Source: Pseudomonadota bacterium (GTDB lineage: Bacteria > Pseudomonadota > Gammaproteobacteria > Burkholderiales > Burkholderiaceae_B). Taken from it: a stretch of DNA of 64,000 nucleotides. Positions 53,781-62,560 of this stretch are shown one piece after another. The stretch's first letter is position 1, and each line of letters begins with the position of its first letter. The position numbers were made by a program, and so were the translations under genes. The stretch covers positions 124,001-188,000 of the forward strand of contig JAEWEV010000018.1 in the NCBI GenBank assembly GCA_023389155.1, written 5' to 3'. Below the pieces are notes generated by a model, which was not told where the DNA came from, made no database searches, and saw only the letters and a list, made by a program, of their open reading frames with translations.

Positions 53781-54785
53781 ATGCGCAACGACAATCCCAC
53801 GCCCGCCCGTACCATGTCAACACTTCCCAAACTGGCCGTCGCAGCCATCATGGCCATTCACGCCACGATTGTTTGGGGACAGGAATATCCGAGCAAACCG
53901 ATACGGCTGATTTCCGCTCATGCGGCAGGCGGGGCGGCCGACACCCTCTCCCGCATTGTGGCTGACCAGTTGAGCGGCAGGCTGGGTCAGCCGATTGTTG
54001 TCGAAAATCGCCCCGGAGCCAGCACGGCACTTGCCGCCGAATCGGTCGCCCGCGCGCCTGCCGATGGATACACCCTATTGATGGTGACGGTGACCACCTT
54101 ATCGATCAACCCCACCATCATGCCGAATCTCAAGTATGATCCGATCAAGGATTTCGCCCCGATTACTGTTGTTGCTTCAACACCCTTCTTTCTGGGGGCC
54201 AACATCGATCTGCCCGTCAAATCAGTCCCTGATCTGATAAAACTGGCAAAACAGAGTCCGGGAAAGCTGAACTACGGCTCCTCCGGAAACGGTACCTCAT
54301 CGCATCTGGCCGGCGCGCTGTTTAGCGATATGGCCCACATCAAGATGGTCCAGATCCCGTACAAGGCCACCTCAGCACGCAATACAGATCTGTCTTCGGG
54401 CATCATCCAGCTGGCTTTCGGCAATGATCTGCTGCCATTTGCCGAAACAGGCAAAGTTCGCATTCTTGGGGTCACTTCGAAAGCGCGTCTGTCTGACCAC
54501 CCGGAAATCCCAACAGTGGCAGAAGCAGGCAATCTTCCAGGATACGAAGCATCCGTGTGGTATGGCCTGGTGGCGCCTGCAGGCACACCGGCAGCAATCA
54601 TCAACCGGCTGAGTTCGGCCACGCATGACATTCTGGATAAGCCTGAGGTCAAGAAAAAAATCATGTCAAGCATTGGTGGCGAAGCCGTCGGCAGCTCGCC
54701 TGAAGCCTTCGCTGATCTCATCAAATCGGACATGAAAAAATGGGAAGCGGTGATTAAACGCGCTGGCATCGCTACCGTTCAATAA
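53781..54785 (+). CDS. Bug/TctC-family periplasmic solute-binding protein
   Basis: A 334-residue orphan Bug receptor. A signal peptide ends near IVWGQEYP (about residue 33). PIRLISAHAAGGAADTLSRIVADQLSGRL-type sequence with the ENRPGASTALAAESVA loop forms the ligand site. It points toward, and ends 82 bases before, the end of the citryl-CoA lyase gene. Its ligand may be the acid used by that operon, which is inference. An in-frame ATG at 53814 is an alternative start closer to the hydrophobic core. Confidence 0.92.
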   Translation: MRNDNPTPARTMSTLPKLAVAAIMAIHATIVWGQEYPSKPIRLISAHAAGGAADTLSRIVADQLSGRLGQPIVVENRPGASTALAAESVARAPADGYTLLMVTVTTLSINPTIMPNLKYDPIKDFAPITVVASTPFFLGANIDLPVKSVPDLIKLAKQSPGKLNYGSSGNGTSSHLAGALFSDMAHIKMVQIPYKATSARNTDLSSGIIQLAFGNDLLPFAETGKVRILGVTSKARLSDHPEIPTVAEAGNLPGYEASVWYGLVAPAGTPAAIINRLSSATHDILDKPEVKKKIMSSIGGEAVGSSPEAFADLIKSDMKKWEAVIKRAGIATVQ

Positions 54786-54867
54786 TCCATACCGACAATC
54801 GCCAGCGGCAGGCAGCCCTTGATCGCACGAAGGCAGCAATTGCAGAACAGCGCAGCAGACTGCCCGC

Positions 54868-55650
54868 CTACTCGCGGTAGGGCACGGCCTGCCTGGCTGC
54901 ACTCCAGATTGCCTTGCCGGAAGGGTTTTCCAGTTCTTCCAGATAATGCCCCACCAGCCCTGCTGCTCGCGACACGACCGAATAACCTCTTATGGCGGCT
55001 ACAGGAATATCAACTTCCAGCAACAGCGCCGCTATCGCACCGGTGGCGTTGATCGTGATATGACGACCGTATTGTTGATCTACTGCAAGCCCCAGGCGTT
55101 GCAGAAGTTGAACATATCCGTCAGCACAGCCGTGATCGGCAGCAATCGCAAACAGTTTTTGCGCACGCGGATCGTCGGGTTTGTGCGTCCCATGGCCAAA
55201 GCCAGGCAGCGCGCGCTTTTGCTGTCGATAACGAGTGACGATTTCCTGCGATACCGTCTCGACGTCTGCGCCATCTTTCACCCGCTGTTCCATCTCTATC
55301 AGCAGCGCCGCACACTGCTCTGTGGTTCCGGCGTAGACGCTGCCAATAGCCAGCAAGCCCGATGAAATGGCAACCTGCGGTTCCTCCGGAACGCTCAGCG
55401 CCATGAGGCGGGTAATGACCGCTGACGGCGTCAGCCCATGCTCCATCAACGTTACCAGACATGCATCCAGGACATCGCATTGAACCTGCGTTGGCATGCG
55501 CTTGCAGGTAAGAAAATAAAGCATTTGCGTAAAGCTTGTGCCACCCATCAAGTCGTTGACAAGATCACGACCACGCACCCTCACGTCTGTTGCGGACGAG
55601 GCACCGGTGCGCGTAAACGGCTGGCAGGCAGAGGATTGCGTGAGCGGCAT
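54868..55650 (-). CDS. citrate-synthase-like citryl-CoA lyase family protein
   Basis: A 260-residue short member of the citrate synthase superfamily, akin to citryl-CoA lyases that split an acyl-CoA into acetyl-CoA and an oxo acid. Citrate-synthase active-site positions can be read as H71 (EHGLTPSA) and H153 (LPGFGHGTHKPDDPRA). Where citrate synthases have the catalytic Asp (NVD), this protein has N-A-T203. That, plus the absence of the N-terminal quarter, argues against citrate synthase activity. ATG at 55650 sits one base after the stop of the MaoC gene. It is the last gene of the CoA-transferase/MaoC operon. Confidence 0.82.
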   Translation of the reverse strand: MPLTQSSACQPFTRTGASSATDVRVRGRDLVNDLMGGTSFTQMLYFLTCKRMPTQVQCDVLDACLVTLMEHGLTPSAVITRLMALSVPEEPQVAISSGLLAIGSVYAGTTEQCAALLIEMEQRVKDGADVETVSQEIVTRYRQQKRALPGFGHGTHKPDDPRAQKLFAIAADHGCADGYVQLLQRLGLAVDQQYGRHITINATGAIAALLLEVDIPVAAIRGYSVVSRAAGLVGHYLEELENPSGKAIWSAARQAVPYRE

Positions 55651-55651
55651 T

Positions 55652-56044
55652 TCAGGCAAGGCCCACCGTACCCACGAGCGTCGTGTCAAATTGCGATTTA
55701 CACTGAACCTGATTGTCCGCAGTGATTGTTGTCACCAGTTCATCGCCCGGGCACACGCCACGCACGTATTTCACCGTAAGCCGGCCTTTATAGTGCCAGT
55801 CACGACCAAATTTCTTTGCGGCCAGATCGCAAACATAGGCGGTGTACATCAGGCCATGTCCAAGTGTGCCGCGAAACCCCCGCGCTTTGGCATAGGCATC
55901 ATCATAATGCAGAATATCATTATCGCCGTTAAGTACCCCATAGTTGTCAAACAGGGCTTGCGTCTGCTTGATGGTTTTCTGCAGATCCTGTGTCTGCCCG
56001 TCTTGCCGCTGCGGTTCTTTTGCTTGCTGTTGCTGATTGCTCAT
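55652..56044 (-). CDS. MaoC-like hot-dog dehydratase/hydratase
   Basis: A 130-residue hot-dog protein. After a Gln-rich start, the sequence DNDILHYDDAYAKARGFRGTLGHGLMYTAYVCDLA carries the hydratase-2 motif with Asp and His (about residues 42 and 63) found in (R)-specific enoyl-CoA hydratases. It would hydrate or dehydrate a CoA thioester. It lies between a second hot-dog gene and the lyase gene in the operon; the two may form a heterodimer. Confidence 0.82.
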   Translation of the reverse strand: MSNQQQQAKEPQRQDGQTQDLQKTIKQTQALFDNYGVLNGDNDILHYDDAYAKARGFRGTLGHGLMYTAYVCDLAAKKFGRDWHYKGRLTVKYVRGVCPGDELVTTITADNQVQCKSQFDTTLVGTVGLA

Positions 56045-56091
56045 TTTTCATCACCTTGATGTAGTTACATGAGTTAGTTGACAGTCCGGCC

Positions 56092-56541
56092 TTAATTGGG
56101 AAATGCGGAAGTGTGATTTACAGCGACGAGCAGGACGCCCTCCGGGGTTTTGAATTCCACATCGTACTTGATGTACTTGAGTCCCTTGCGTTCGTACTTA
56201 TCTGTAAGACGACCGGTGCCCACCACCTGCGTTTCTTCATCGGCCCAAATGGGATGGTGAAATTCGATCGTATTTCCGATCATGATGCCACCCTGTTGCG
56301 GCGGATATTTGCGATACATCACAGCCATCATATACACCAGCACCACGTTCGGCGGCGCTGCCTGCCTGCCGTCAATCACATAGTTTTCGGCATCGGCATT
56401 CACAACAGACATATACTCCTGCACAATGTCCTGTGTGATCGTAAATGGGAGGGCATCAAACTCTTCACCGATCACCCAATCCTTGTAGAGCGCGCCTGGC
56501 AGTTCTCCTTCCCGTGGTTTTACGTCACTGGGTCTGGTCAT
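56092..56541 (-). CDS. MaoC N-terminal-type hot-dog dehydratase subunit
   Basis: A 149-residue protein of the FAS1/MaoC N-terminal dehydratase type: LPFTITQDIVQEYMSVVNADAENY opens the fold, and GGIMIGNTIEFHHPIWADEET follows. This half lacks the clear hydratase His motif, so it is probably the partner of the next hot-dog protein. ATG follows AAGGAGAAG. Its start overlaps the CoA-transferase stop by 17 bases. Confidence 0.82.
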   Translation of the reverse strand: MTRPSDVKPREGELPGALYKDWVIGEEFDALPFTITQDIVQEYMSVVNADAENYVIDGRQAAPPNVVLVYMMAVMYRKYPPQQGGIMIGNTIEFHHPIWADEETQVVGTGRLTDKYERKGLKYIKYDVEFKTPEGVLLVAVNHTSAFPN

Positions 56542-57739
56542 TCACTTCTCCTTGAAAAATAATGTTGGCATCAATAAGTTGATCGATCTTGCTGGCTTCG
56601 TACTCACATACCTGCGACAGGATCTGCCGCGTATGCTCCCCGAATGCCGGAGGATAGGAAGCGGGTTCGGCACCTTCATATTTGAAAGGATTGCCAAGAA
56701 AACGCAGTCTGGCCAGCGTTTTGGGGTGTATCAGTTCTTCCACCATGTTGCGCTCCTGCGCCAGCCGCTGGGATGTTGCCTGCTCGATGTTGTTGACAAG
56801 CGCAGCAGGTACACGCTGCTCAAATAAATGTTGAGCCCAGTCAGACGCTTTTCGCGTCTTGAACACCTGATTCAGTTCTTGCGTCAGGCTTTCCACGTTT
56901 TCAATGCGACGAACCGGATGGTCGAATCTGGGATCCGTTGCAAGATCCTCTCGACCAATGGCTTCGCAAAACGACTCCCAGAACTTCTGACCTGTCGGGG
57001 TCAGCGCAATGAATTGTTCATCCTCACAAGGAAAGATATCGCTGGGTGCGATGACAGGATGGCGGGCACCATTGGCTTTGGGTATCACACCTGAAATAAA
57101 ATAGTTTTGTGCCTGCCAGGTGAGCATGGCAAGCTGGCAGTCCAGCAGAGACACCTGCAGAAGGTCACCATGACCCGACTTCAGTGCCTTCAGCATCAAC
57201 CCCACACAACCCAATGCCAGGTACAGGCCACCAGTCAAATCCGCAGCCTGATAGCCGAGTCGAACTGGCTCGGCACCTTTGTTGCCGGTAATGCTCATCA
57301 CCCCGCTCATGGCCTGTACCACCAGATCAAAGGCGGGCGCTTTGGCATAAGGCCCTTTGTCGTGAAGACCGATTAACTGCCCGATTGCAATTTTTGGATT
57401 GACGGCCAGCAGCGACTGTTTATCCAGTCCGAGACGTTTTGGCACGTCAGGAGCGAAGCCATAAATAATTGCATCGGATTTGCGCAGCAGGTCATACAGT
57501 ACCTCGCGCCCCTCTGGTGTTTTCAGGTCGAGCGCGATACTCGACTTGCCACGGTTTACCGAAAGAAAAAATCCGGAGTCCCCTTCAAATACCGTCGAGT
57601 GGCTGGATACCCTGCGAGACAGATCACCCTCAAGGGGCTCGACCTTTATCACTTCCGCACCCAGCTGGGCAAGCAGCTGACTGGCAAATGGCCCCCCCAG
57701 CACCCAGGTCAGATCCAGCACTCGAAAATCACTAAGCAT
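56525..57739 (-). CDS. class III (CaiB/BaiF) CoA-transferase
   Basis: A 404-residue family III CoA-transferase that moves CoA between carboxylic acids. The N-terminus FRVLDLTWVLGGPFASQLLAQLGAEVIKVE and RGKSSIALDLKTPEGREVL are family hallmarks. The catalytic Asp lies in the AFDLVVQAMSGVMSITG segment near residue 150. ATG at 57739 follows CGGAG and stands 27 bases after a 17-bp palindrome. As first enzyme of the operon it would activate the acid substrate for hydration and cleavage by the genes behind it. Confidence 0.93.
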   Translation of the reverse strand: MLSDFRVLDLTWVLGGPFASQLLAQLGAEVIKVEPLEGDLSRRVSSHSTVFEGDSGFFLSVNRGKSSIALDLKTPEGREVLYDLLRKSDAIIYGFAPDVPKRLGLDKQSLLAVNPKIAIGQLIGLHDKGPYAKAPAFDLVVQAMSGVMSITGNKGAEPVRLGYQAADLTGGLYLALGCVGLMLKALKSGHGDLLQVSLLDCQLAMLTWQAQNYFISGVIPKANGARHPVIAPSDIFPCEDEQFIALTPTGQKFWESFCEAIGREDLATDPRFDHPVRRIENVESLTQELNQVFKTRKASDWAQHLFEQRVPAALVNNIEQATSQRLAQERNMVEELIHPKTLARLRFLGNPFKYEGAEPASYPPAFGEHTRQILSQVCEYEASKIDQLIDANIIFQGEVNDQTQ

Positions 57740-58099
57740 GTCAGCTCCGAAGACGTTCATCTTTGCGTCACACGACGTGTGACCAATGTGCTTATGATGC
57801 ACGCGCGAGCCGCCGCGGTAAATCGACTAAAAATCGAAAGATGTGCGGTAATCTCACAGCTGTTCACGCGAGCGGGCATGAGTCAGGATATGATCCGGTG
57901 TGAATTGGGGGAACGGAGCATGGCCATCCGGCTTCACCTTTCAGGCTGCACTGTTCTGCAAGAGCTGATCAGCCTCCGATGCGCCGATAAATGACCCGAT
58001 TGCCAGGTTTGATCGCAAATGTAATCATTAAATATCACGATCTGAGTGGTCGTTTACGTACTCTGTTACTGACGCCGGACCTCAGAGCACAAACAGAAT
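57740..58099. other. 360-base region between the LysR gene and the CoA-transferase operon
   Basis: Holds the promoter of the operon and, at its near end, a strong palindrome (57767-57783). No gene is supported. Confidence 0.5.
57767..57783. promoter_or_regulatory. 17-bp palindrome, operator candidate of the CoA-transferase operon
   Basis: Perfect 8-bp arms GTCACACG and CGTGTGAC around a central A, 27 bases upstream of the CoA-transferase ATG. The form suits a GntR- or TetR-type dimer as well as a LysR site, and its place next to the start suggests repression. Confidence 0.55.
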
Positions 58100-59011
58100 T
58101 TAGATTACCGTGCAGGCAAACTGATTGGATGCCTCGCCCTCTTCCGAGAGCCAGGCACAAAACTCATCGATCAGGTGTCGGCGGCGTCCACCAATGGTCA
58201 CGACATAGGCATAATCACCAGCGCTGACATCAGGGCCGTCAAACGCCAGTACCAGATTTTCCTTGGCCAGATCGTCAGCGACCAGCGACAGCGGCACAAG
58301 CGCAACGCCCAGGCCCTCGAGAGCTGCCTGCACAACAAAGAACATTTCATCAAATTGCAGAAAATCCGCGGATGGGGGCTTTTCGCATGCGGCCTGTTCA
58401 AACCATTGCGTCCAGGCGGACACATTGCTCTTGGCTTCAATAAGACGATGCTTTTTGATATCTTCGGCGCATAATACCGGACAGGTCTCGAGCCGCTCCG
58501 GCGCACATACTGCCACCAGCCTGCCGGACAGGAAGGTCTGTGCGTGAAGCTCTGACGATGTTTTGGGAAACCGACGAATCACCAGATCGAAATCGCTCAG
58601 CTTGAGCGAGTCAATGCTGGTCGTGCTGGTCGTAAGCCGTATCTCTGCTTTACTATGCCGGCGCTGAAAAACCGATAGTCGGGGAATGAGCCATTTCATC
58701 GTAAAAGTCGGCGGGGCATTGACCAATAACGCGGCCTGATCACCTGGAGACAGTAAACTATCCACTGCAATTGACAGGCGGTCAAATGCCGGCGCCACGC
58801 CCGAGAAAAGCGCTTCTCCTTCATCGGTCAACTCAATGGGCTGGCTGCGGCGAAACAACCGAAGCCCCAGCAGGGACTCCAGCATGCCAATCTGGCGACT
58901 GACTGCGCCATGTGTCACGCCAAGTTCCTCGGCCGCCAGACTGAAACTCCGGTGACGCCCCACTGACTCAAAAGCACGCAACGCGTTTAGTGGCAATGAA
59001 CGACGATTCAT
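58100..59011 (-). CDS. LysR-family transcriptional regulator (GcvA-like)
   Basis: A 303-residue LysR regulator of the GcvA/AmpR-like branch: LPLNALRAFESVGRHRSFSLAAEELGVTHGAVSRQIG is the helix-turn-helix (residues 7-43), and the effector domain spans about 90-295. It lies upstream of and parallel to the CoA-transferase operon, 360 bases away, and 126 bases downstream of the oxygenase gene. It may regulate either. The parallel layout is less usual for LysR genes than a divergent one. Confidence 0.92.
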   Translation of the reverse strand: MNRRSLPLNALRAFESVGRHRSFSLAAEELGVTHGAVSRQIGMLESLLGLRLFRRSQPIELTDEGEALFSGVAPAFDRLSIAVDSLLSPGDQAALLVNAPPTFTMKWLIPRLSVFQRRHSKAEIRLTTSTTSIDSLKLSDFDLVIRRFPKTSSELHAQTFLSGRLVAVCAPERLETCPVLCAEDIKKHRLIEAKSNVSAWTQWFEQAACEKPPSADFLQFDEMFFVVQAALEGLGVALVPLSLVADDLAKENLVLAFDGPDVSAGDYAYVVTIGGRRRHLIDEFCAWLSEEGEASNQFACTVI

Positions 59012-59137
59012 GTGGAGTCCCCAGTCAAAATCTGACTATAACTGCGCAAAAGGTGATCGGCAAGTGTCCCCGTACAGGACGAAGTCATTCAAACGAGCGT
59101 GGAGTGCTTTACGCTACCGGCACCTCGTTGAAACCCG

Positions 59138-60163
59138 CTACAGCACATCCTGTTTCAGTTGCGGAAATACCTTGGACACCTTGTTCAGCAGATAGTCTCC
59201 ATAGATCCCGTGAAACGCGTGCACGTTGGCCTTGTCCCAGCGTGATGCACTGTCGTCGGGGTCAGCCACGATGGGCAGGCCCTCAATGGGATGAACCTCG
59301 GAAAAATAATTGGGGTCGAAAAATAGCGGAAACGACAGTCGGTCCTGACCGGTCGTATTGCGACCCACCCGATGCGCCGTTGACCGATACCAGCCGCGCG
59401 TCATGCGTTCCAGCATGTCACCGATATTACAAATGAAAGTGTCGGGGATAGGCTTGGCGTCTACCCAGCCTCCAGGCGTTTTGACCTGCAGACCGCCAAT
59501 ATGATCCTGCAACAGAATCGTCAGCAGGCCGTAATCGGTATGTTCGCCAACACCCCACTGTACGTCCAGGCCCTTGGGAACTTCCTGACTCGGATAATTG
59601 AAAATTCTAAACAGAATGAGCGGGTCTGCCGTATACCGGTCGTGAAAGTAAGCGGCATCCAGCTGCAGGCTTAATGCAATGCCGCGCATCAGCGCATGAC
59701 CCACTGCGGTTACTACCTCCATGTACTGAAGTATAGTTTCACGGTAGCCTTCAATATCCGGAAACAGATTGCTTCCATGCACAGGCGTGGCGGCCCGCAC
59801 CAGCGGATGCGTGTCAGTCAGTTCGGTACCCAGGTAAAGACCTTCCTTCCAGTCTGGTCGGCCCGAGGTCAACTCTCCTCCCAGAGGAAAATAGCCGCGC
59901 CATGCACGACCACCCAACGCCATGCGCCAGCGCATTTTTTCGGTTTCGTCCAGCGCGAAAAATTGGCGGCTCAATGAATCCAGCCGCTTGATCAGTTGCG
60001 GATCCACACCGTGTCCCGACACATAGAAAAAACCATGAATGCGGCAGGCATTGCGAATATGATCAGCAGCAACCCGCATTGCGTCGGGATCCTGACTGGA
60101 CACCAGAGAGGAAATATCGATCACCGGCAGGGATCGGCAATCGGTATCAAAAACTTGTGTCAT
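59138..60163 (-). CDS. 2-oxoglutarate/Fe(II)-dependent oxygenase (isopenicillin N synthase family)
   Basis: A 341-residue non-heme iron oxygenase. The N-terminal DIOX_N segment (LPVIDISSL to FFYVSGHGVDP, residues 12-55) precedes the jelly-roll domain with iron ligands H208 and D210 (EHTDYGLL) and H264 (STAHRV). R275-x-S277 (DRLSFPLFF) binds 2-oxoglutarate. It probably hydroxylates or desaturates a small molecule. It follows the amino acid ABC importer genes after a 112-base gap, so the imported amino acid is a natural candidate substrate. The exact reaction is unknown. Confidence 0.9.
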   Translation of the reverse strand: MTQVFDTDCRSLPVIDISSLVSSQDPDAMRVAADHIRNACRIHGFFYVSGHGVDPQLIKRLDSLSRQFFALDETEKMRWRMALGGRAWRGYFPLGGELTSGRPDWKEGLYLGTELTDTHPLVRAATPVHGSNLFPDIEGYRETILQYMEVVTAVGHALMRGIALSLQLDAAYFHDRYTADPLILFRIFNYPSQEVPKGLDVQWGVGEHTDYGLLTILLQDHIGGLQVKTPGGWVDAKPIPDTFICNIGDMLERMTRGWYRSTAHRVGRNTTGQDRLSFPLFFDPNYFSEVHPIEGLPIVADPDDSASRWDKANVHAFHGIYGDYLLNKVSKVFPQLKQDVL

Positions 60164-60275
60164 GGTCGGTCTCCGTGTCCTGATTTAGACCCTATCGCAA
60201 TAACGTTGCGCGATCCTCGCCGCTCATCGCGAGCCATTTGCAATGTGCGCATCAACGGACAATAAATTTCACTTT

Positions 60276-61019
60276 TCATATAGTCTGGGCAAACGGCGTA
60301 CGTATGTCAGAAAGAAATTGCGCTGCCCGCGGGTGCTGGGGTCGATTAAAAAAATCATCGGGCGTGGCTCGCTCCAGTATTTTTCCGGCATCCATAAACA
60401 GGATCCGATCCGCCACTTCGCGGGCGAACCCCATTTCATGTGTCACGCACACCATGGTCATGCCGTCTCTGGCCAGGTCGCGCATGACCAGCAGCACCTC
60501 TCCTACCATTTCCGGATCCAGCGAACTGGTGGGCTCATCGAAAAGCATGAGCGGCGGCTCCATCGCAAGGGCCCTGGCAATGGCAACCCGTTGCTGTTGT
60601 CCACCGGACAGCGCATCGGGCATGGCCGAAGCCTTATGAGCAAGACCCACCCGATCCAGCAGCGCGAGTGCTTTTTCGCGCGCAGCGCTCGCAGACAGAC
60701 CACGCAGATTTCTGGGCGCCACCGTACAGTTCTCGAGTACGTTCAGATGAGGAAACAGGTTGAACTGCTGAAAGACAAAACCGATGCCCGAGCGGAAGGC
60801 ATTGATATCCCTCTGTTTAGCATGGATATCTTTGCCGTCAACGCGTATGTGCCCTGACTGTATCGGTTCCAGGCGATTGATCGTGCGGATCAGCGTCGAC
60901 TTACCCGACCCCGATGGTCCGCATACCACCACGACCTCGCCGCGCGCCACGGATTCCGTGACGTCAACCAGGGCATGATATTTGTCATACCATTTGTTTA
61001 CGTTCTCAAATTCGATCAT
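60276..61019 (-). CDS. polar amino acid ABC transporter ATP-binding protein (GlnQ type)
   Basis: A 247-residue ABC ATPase with Walker A GPSGSGKST, signature LSGGQQQR, Walker B LMLFDEPTSSLDPEMVGEVL and the FNLFPHLNVLEN Q-loop region, all characteristic of the polar amino acid uptake family. Its ATG overlaps the stop of the preceding permease gene (ATGA). It is the last transporter gene before the oxygenase. Confidence 0.95.
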   Translation of the reverse strand: MIEFENVNKWYDKYHALVDVTESVARGEVVVVCGPSGSGKSTLIRTINRLEPIQSGHIRVDGKDIHAKQRDINAFRSGIGFVFQQFNLFPHLNVLENCTVAPRNLRGLSASAAREKALALLDRVGLAHKASAMPDALSGGQQQRVAIARALAMEPPLMLFDEPTSSLDPEMVGEVLLVMRDLARDGMTMVCVTHEMGFAREVADRILFMDAGKILERATPDDFFNRPQHPRAAQFLSDIRTPFAQTI

Positions 61020-61735
61020 ATGGCTTCCTTGGCAGCCGCCATTGCGGCATGTCGTTTTCCACGTCTGCGTTCAAGCCAGTAGGCAAACCGCGACAGACCA
61101 AAGCACAGCAACAGATAGGTCAGGCCCAGTACGAGATAGACTTGCGCCGGATATACCATCACCTGCGTATTGATCTGCGACGTAATGAAGGACACTTCCG
61201 CAAGACCGATGATATAGCCCAGGGAGGTTTCCTTGATGGTGGAAATGAACTGATTGACCAGCGATGGCAGCATGTTCAGAATGGCCTGTGGCAGAATGAT
61301 CAGTCGCATGGCGCGAAAGTAACCCAGCCCCAGCGAGCGGGCAGATTCCATTTGTCCTTTGGGCAGACCCTGTATCCCCGCGCGAATGATTTCTGCCAGA
61401 TAGGCGGCATCGAAAATCACAAGCGCAATAAGCATGGTCCAGAACTGATTCGTCTTGACGCCGGTAACGCTAGGCAGGAAGAAATACGCCCAGAACACTA
61501 CCATCAGAAGCGGCGTACCCCGCACCACGAACACCAGCAGACTGACGGGCCAGCGCAAAATGCGCCAGGGACTGATACGCGCAAAGGCCAGAACGACCCC
61601 CAGGGGCATTGCCATGACCAGGGCACAGCTGGCTAACAGCAGAGTAAGCGCGAGACCACCCAGCGGACCGTTGGGGTACTGGCCCACCAGAAAGTACAGC
61701 CAGTACGTATCGATCACTTCCAGGAACCCGCTCAT
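61016..61735 (-). CDS. amino acid ABC transporter permease (second)
   Basis: A 239-residue His/Glu/Gln/Arg/opine-type permease with about five membrane helices and the EAA loop RSLGLGYFRAMRLIILPQAILNMLPSL. ATG at 61735 overlaps the stop of the first permease (ATGA); 11 codons upstream are not needed. It should pair with the first permease as a heterodimer, as in GltJK-type systems. Confidence 0.94.
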   Translation of the reverse strand: MSGFLEVIDTYWLYFLVGQYPNGPLGGLALTLLLASCALVMAMPLGVVLAFARISPWRILRWPVSLLVFVVRGTPLLMVVFWAYFFLPSVTGVKTNQFWTMLIALVIFDAAYLAEIIRAGIQGLPKGQMESARSLGLGYFRAMRLIILPQAILNMLPSLVNQFISTIKETSLGYIIGLAEVSFITSQINTQVMVYPAQVYLVLGLTYLLLCFGLSRFAYWLERRRGKRHAAMAAAKEAI

Positions 61736-62427
61736 AAAGCCCTCGGCGGATAACGATGCTGAAACCACGAAGCCAGGGCAGTAATCAGCAGGGATAAGCC
61801 CAGATAGGCCGAGGTTGCAAAGGCGAAGGCTTCAAAGCTTCTGAAACTTGCACTTTCTACCTGCCCTGCCTGATACATCAGCTCAGCCACGCCAATTACA
61901 GTTGCAATACTTGTATTTTTCCACAGGTTAAGTGTCTGGGAAATCAGCGGCGGCGTAATGACTCGCATGGCCTGCGGCAGAATAACCAGGCGCATGCTGG
62001 TCAGGAAACTGAAACCCAGGGCACGCGCCGCTTCCATCTGCACCCGCGAGACCGCCCGGATGCCGCTTCGAATATCTTCAGCCATATAGGCTGCGGTATA
62101 AAGCGTGAGCGCAACAACCGCACAGGTCGCTTCGGTATTGCTCGCGTACAGCCAGACTCTGACCTTTTCAGGAAGCAGCTCTGGAGCGCCAAAATACCAG
62201 AACAGCATATGCGCCAGCAAGGGAACGTTGCGGATCGTTTCGACATAGGCAAAGCCTAGCCCACGCAGCAACCGGAACGGCGACAGGCGCAGCAGGGCAA
62301 TACAGGTAGCCAGTGGCAGCGCCAGGACCAGCGAGACAGCCAGCAGATGCAAAGAAAGCCAAAAGCCGGCCACAAGCATGTCGTGATAGCGGCCGCTTAG
62401 CAGCAGGGATGCGTCAAATTCGGGCAT
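61732..62427 (-). CDS. amino acid ABC transporter permease (first)
   Basis: A 231-residue permease of the same family, with ETIRNVPLLAHMLFWYFGAPE and the EAA loop AARALGFSFLTSMRLVILPQAMRVITPPL. About five hydrophobic segments are visible. It follows the binding-protein gene after a hairpin with T-run. Two distinct permeases, one ATPase and one receptor make a complete importer. Confidence 0.94.
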   Translation of the reverse strand: MPEFDASLLLSGRYHDMLVAGFWLSLHLLAVSLVLALPLATCIALLRLSPFRLLRGLGFAYVETIRNVPLLAHMLFWYFGAPELLPEKVRVWLYASNTEATCAVVALTLYTAAYMAEDIRSGIRAVSRVQMEAARALGFSFLTSMRLVILPQAMRVITPPLISQTLNLWKNTSIATVIGVAELMYQAGQVESASFRSFEAFAFATSAYLGLSLLITALASWFQHRYPPRAL

Positions 62428-62450
62428 TGAAAAGCGGACTCATGAGAAGC

Positions 62451-62500
62451 AAAAAAACGGCGTAAAGCCCGCTGCGCTGGGGGAGCGCAGCGCACGCCGC
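62451..62500 (-). terminator. hairpin/attenuator between binding-protein and permease genes
   Basis: On the minus strand GCTGCGCT/AGCGCAGC with a CCCCC loop lies inside an outer GGCGT/ACGCC pairing and is followed by seven T. It stands just before the permease genes, so it probably lets the receptor message outnumber the rest by partial termination. Confidence 0.7.
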
Positions 62501-62560
62501 CATTTGCGTAACGGAGAGGTTCAGACACAATCCGCTCCCGTTGCGCAGGGTCAATCCAGA

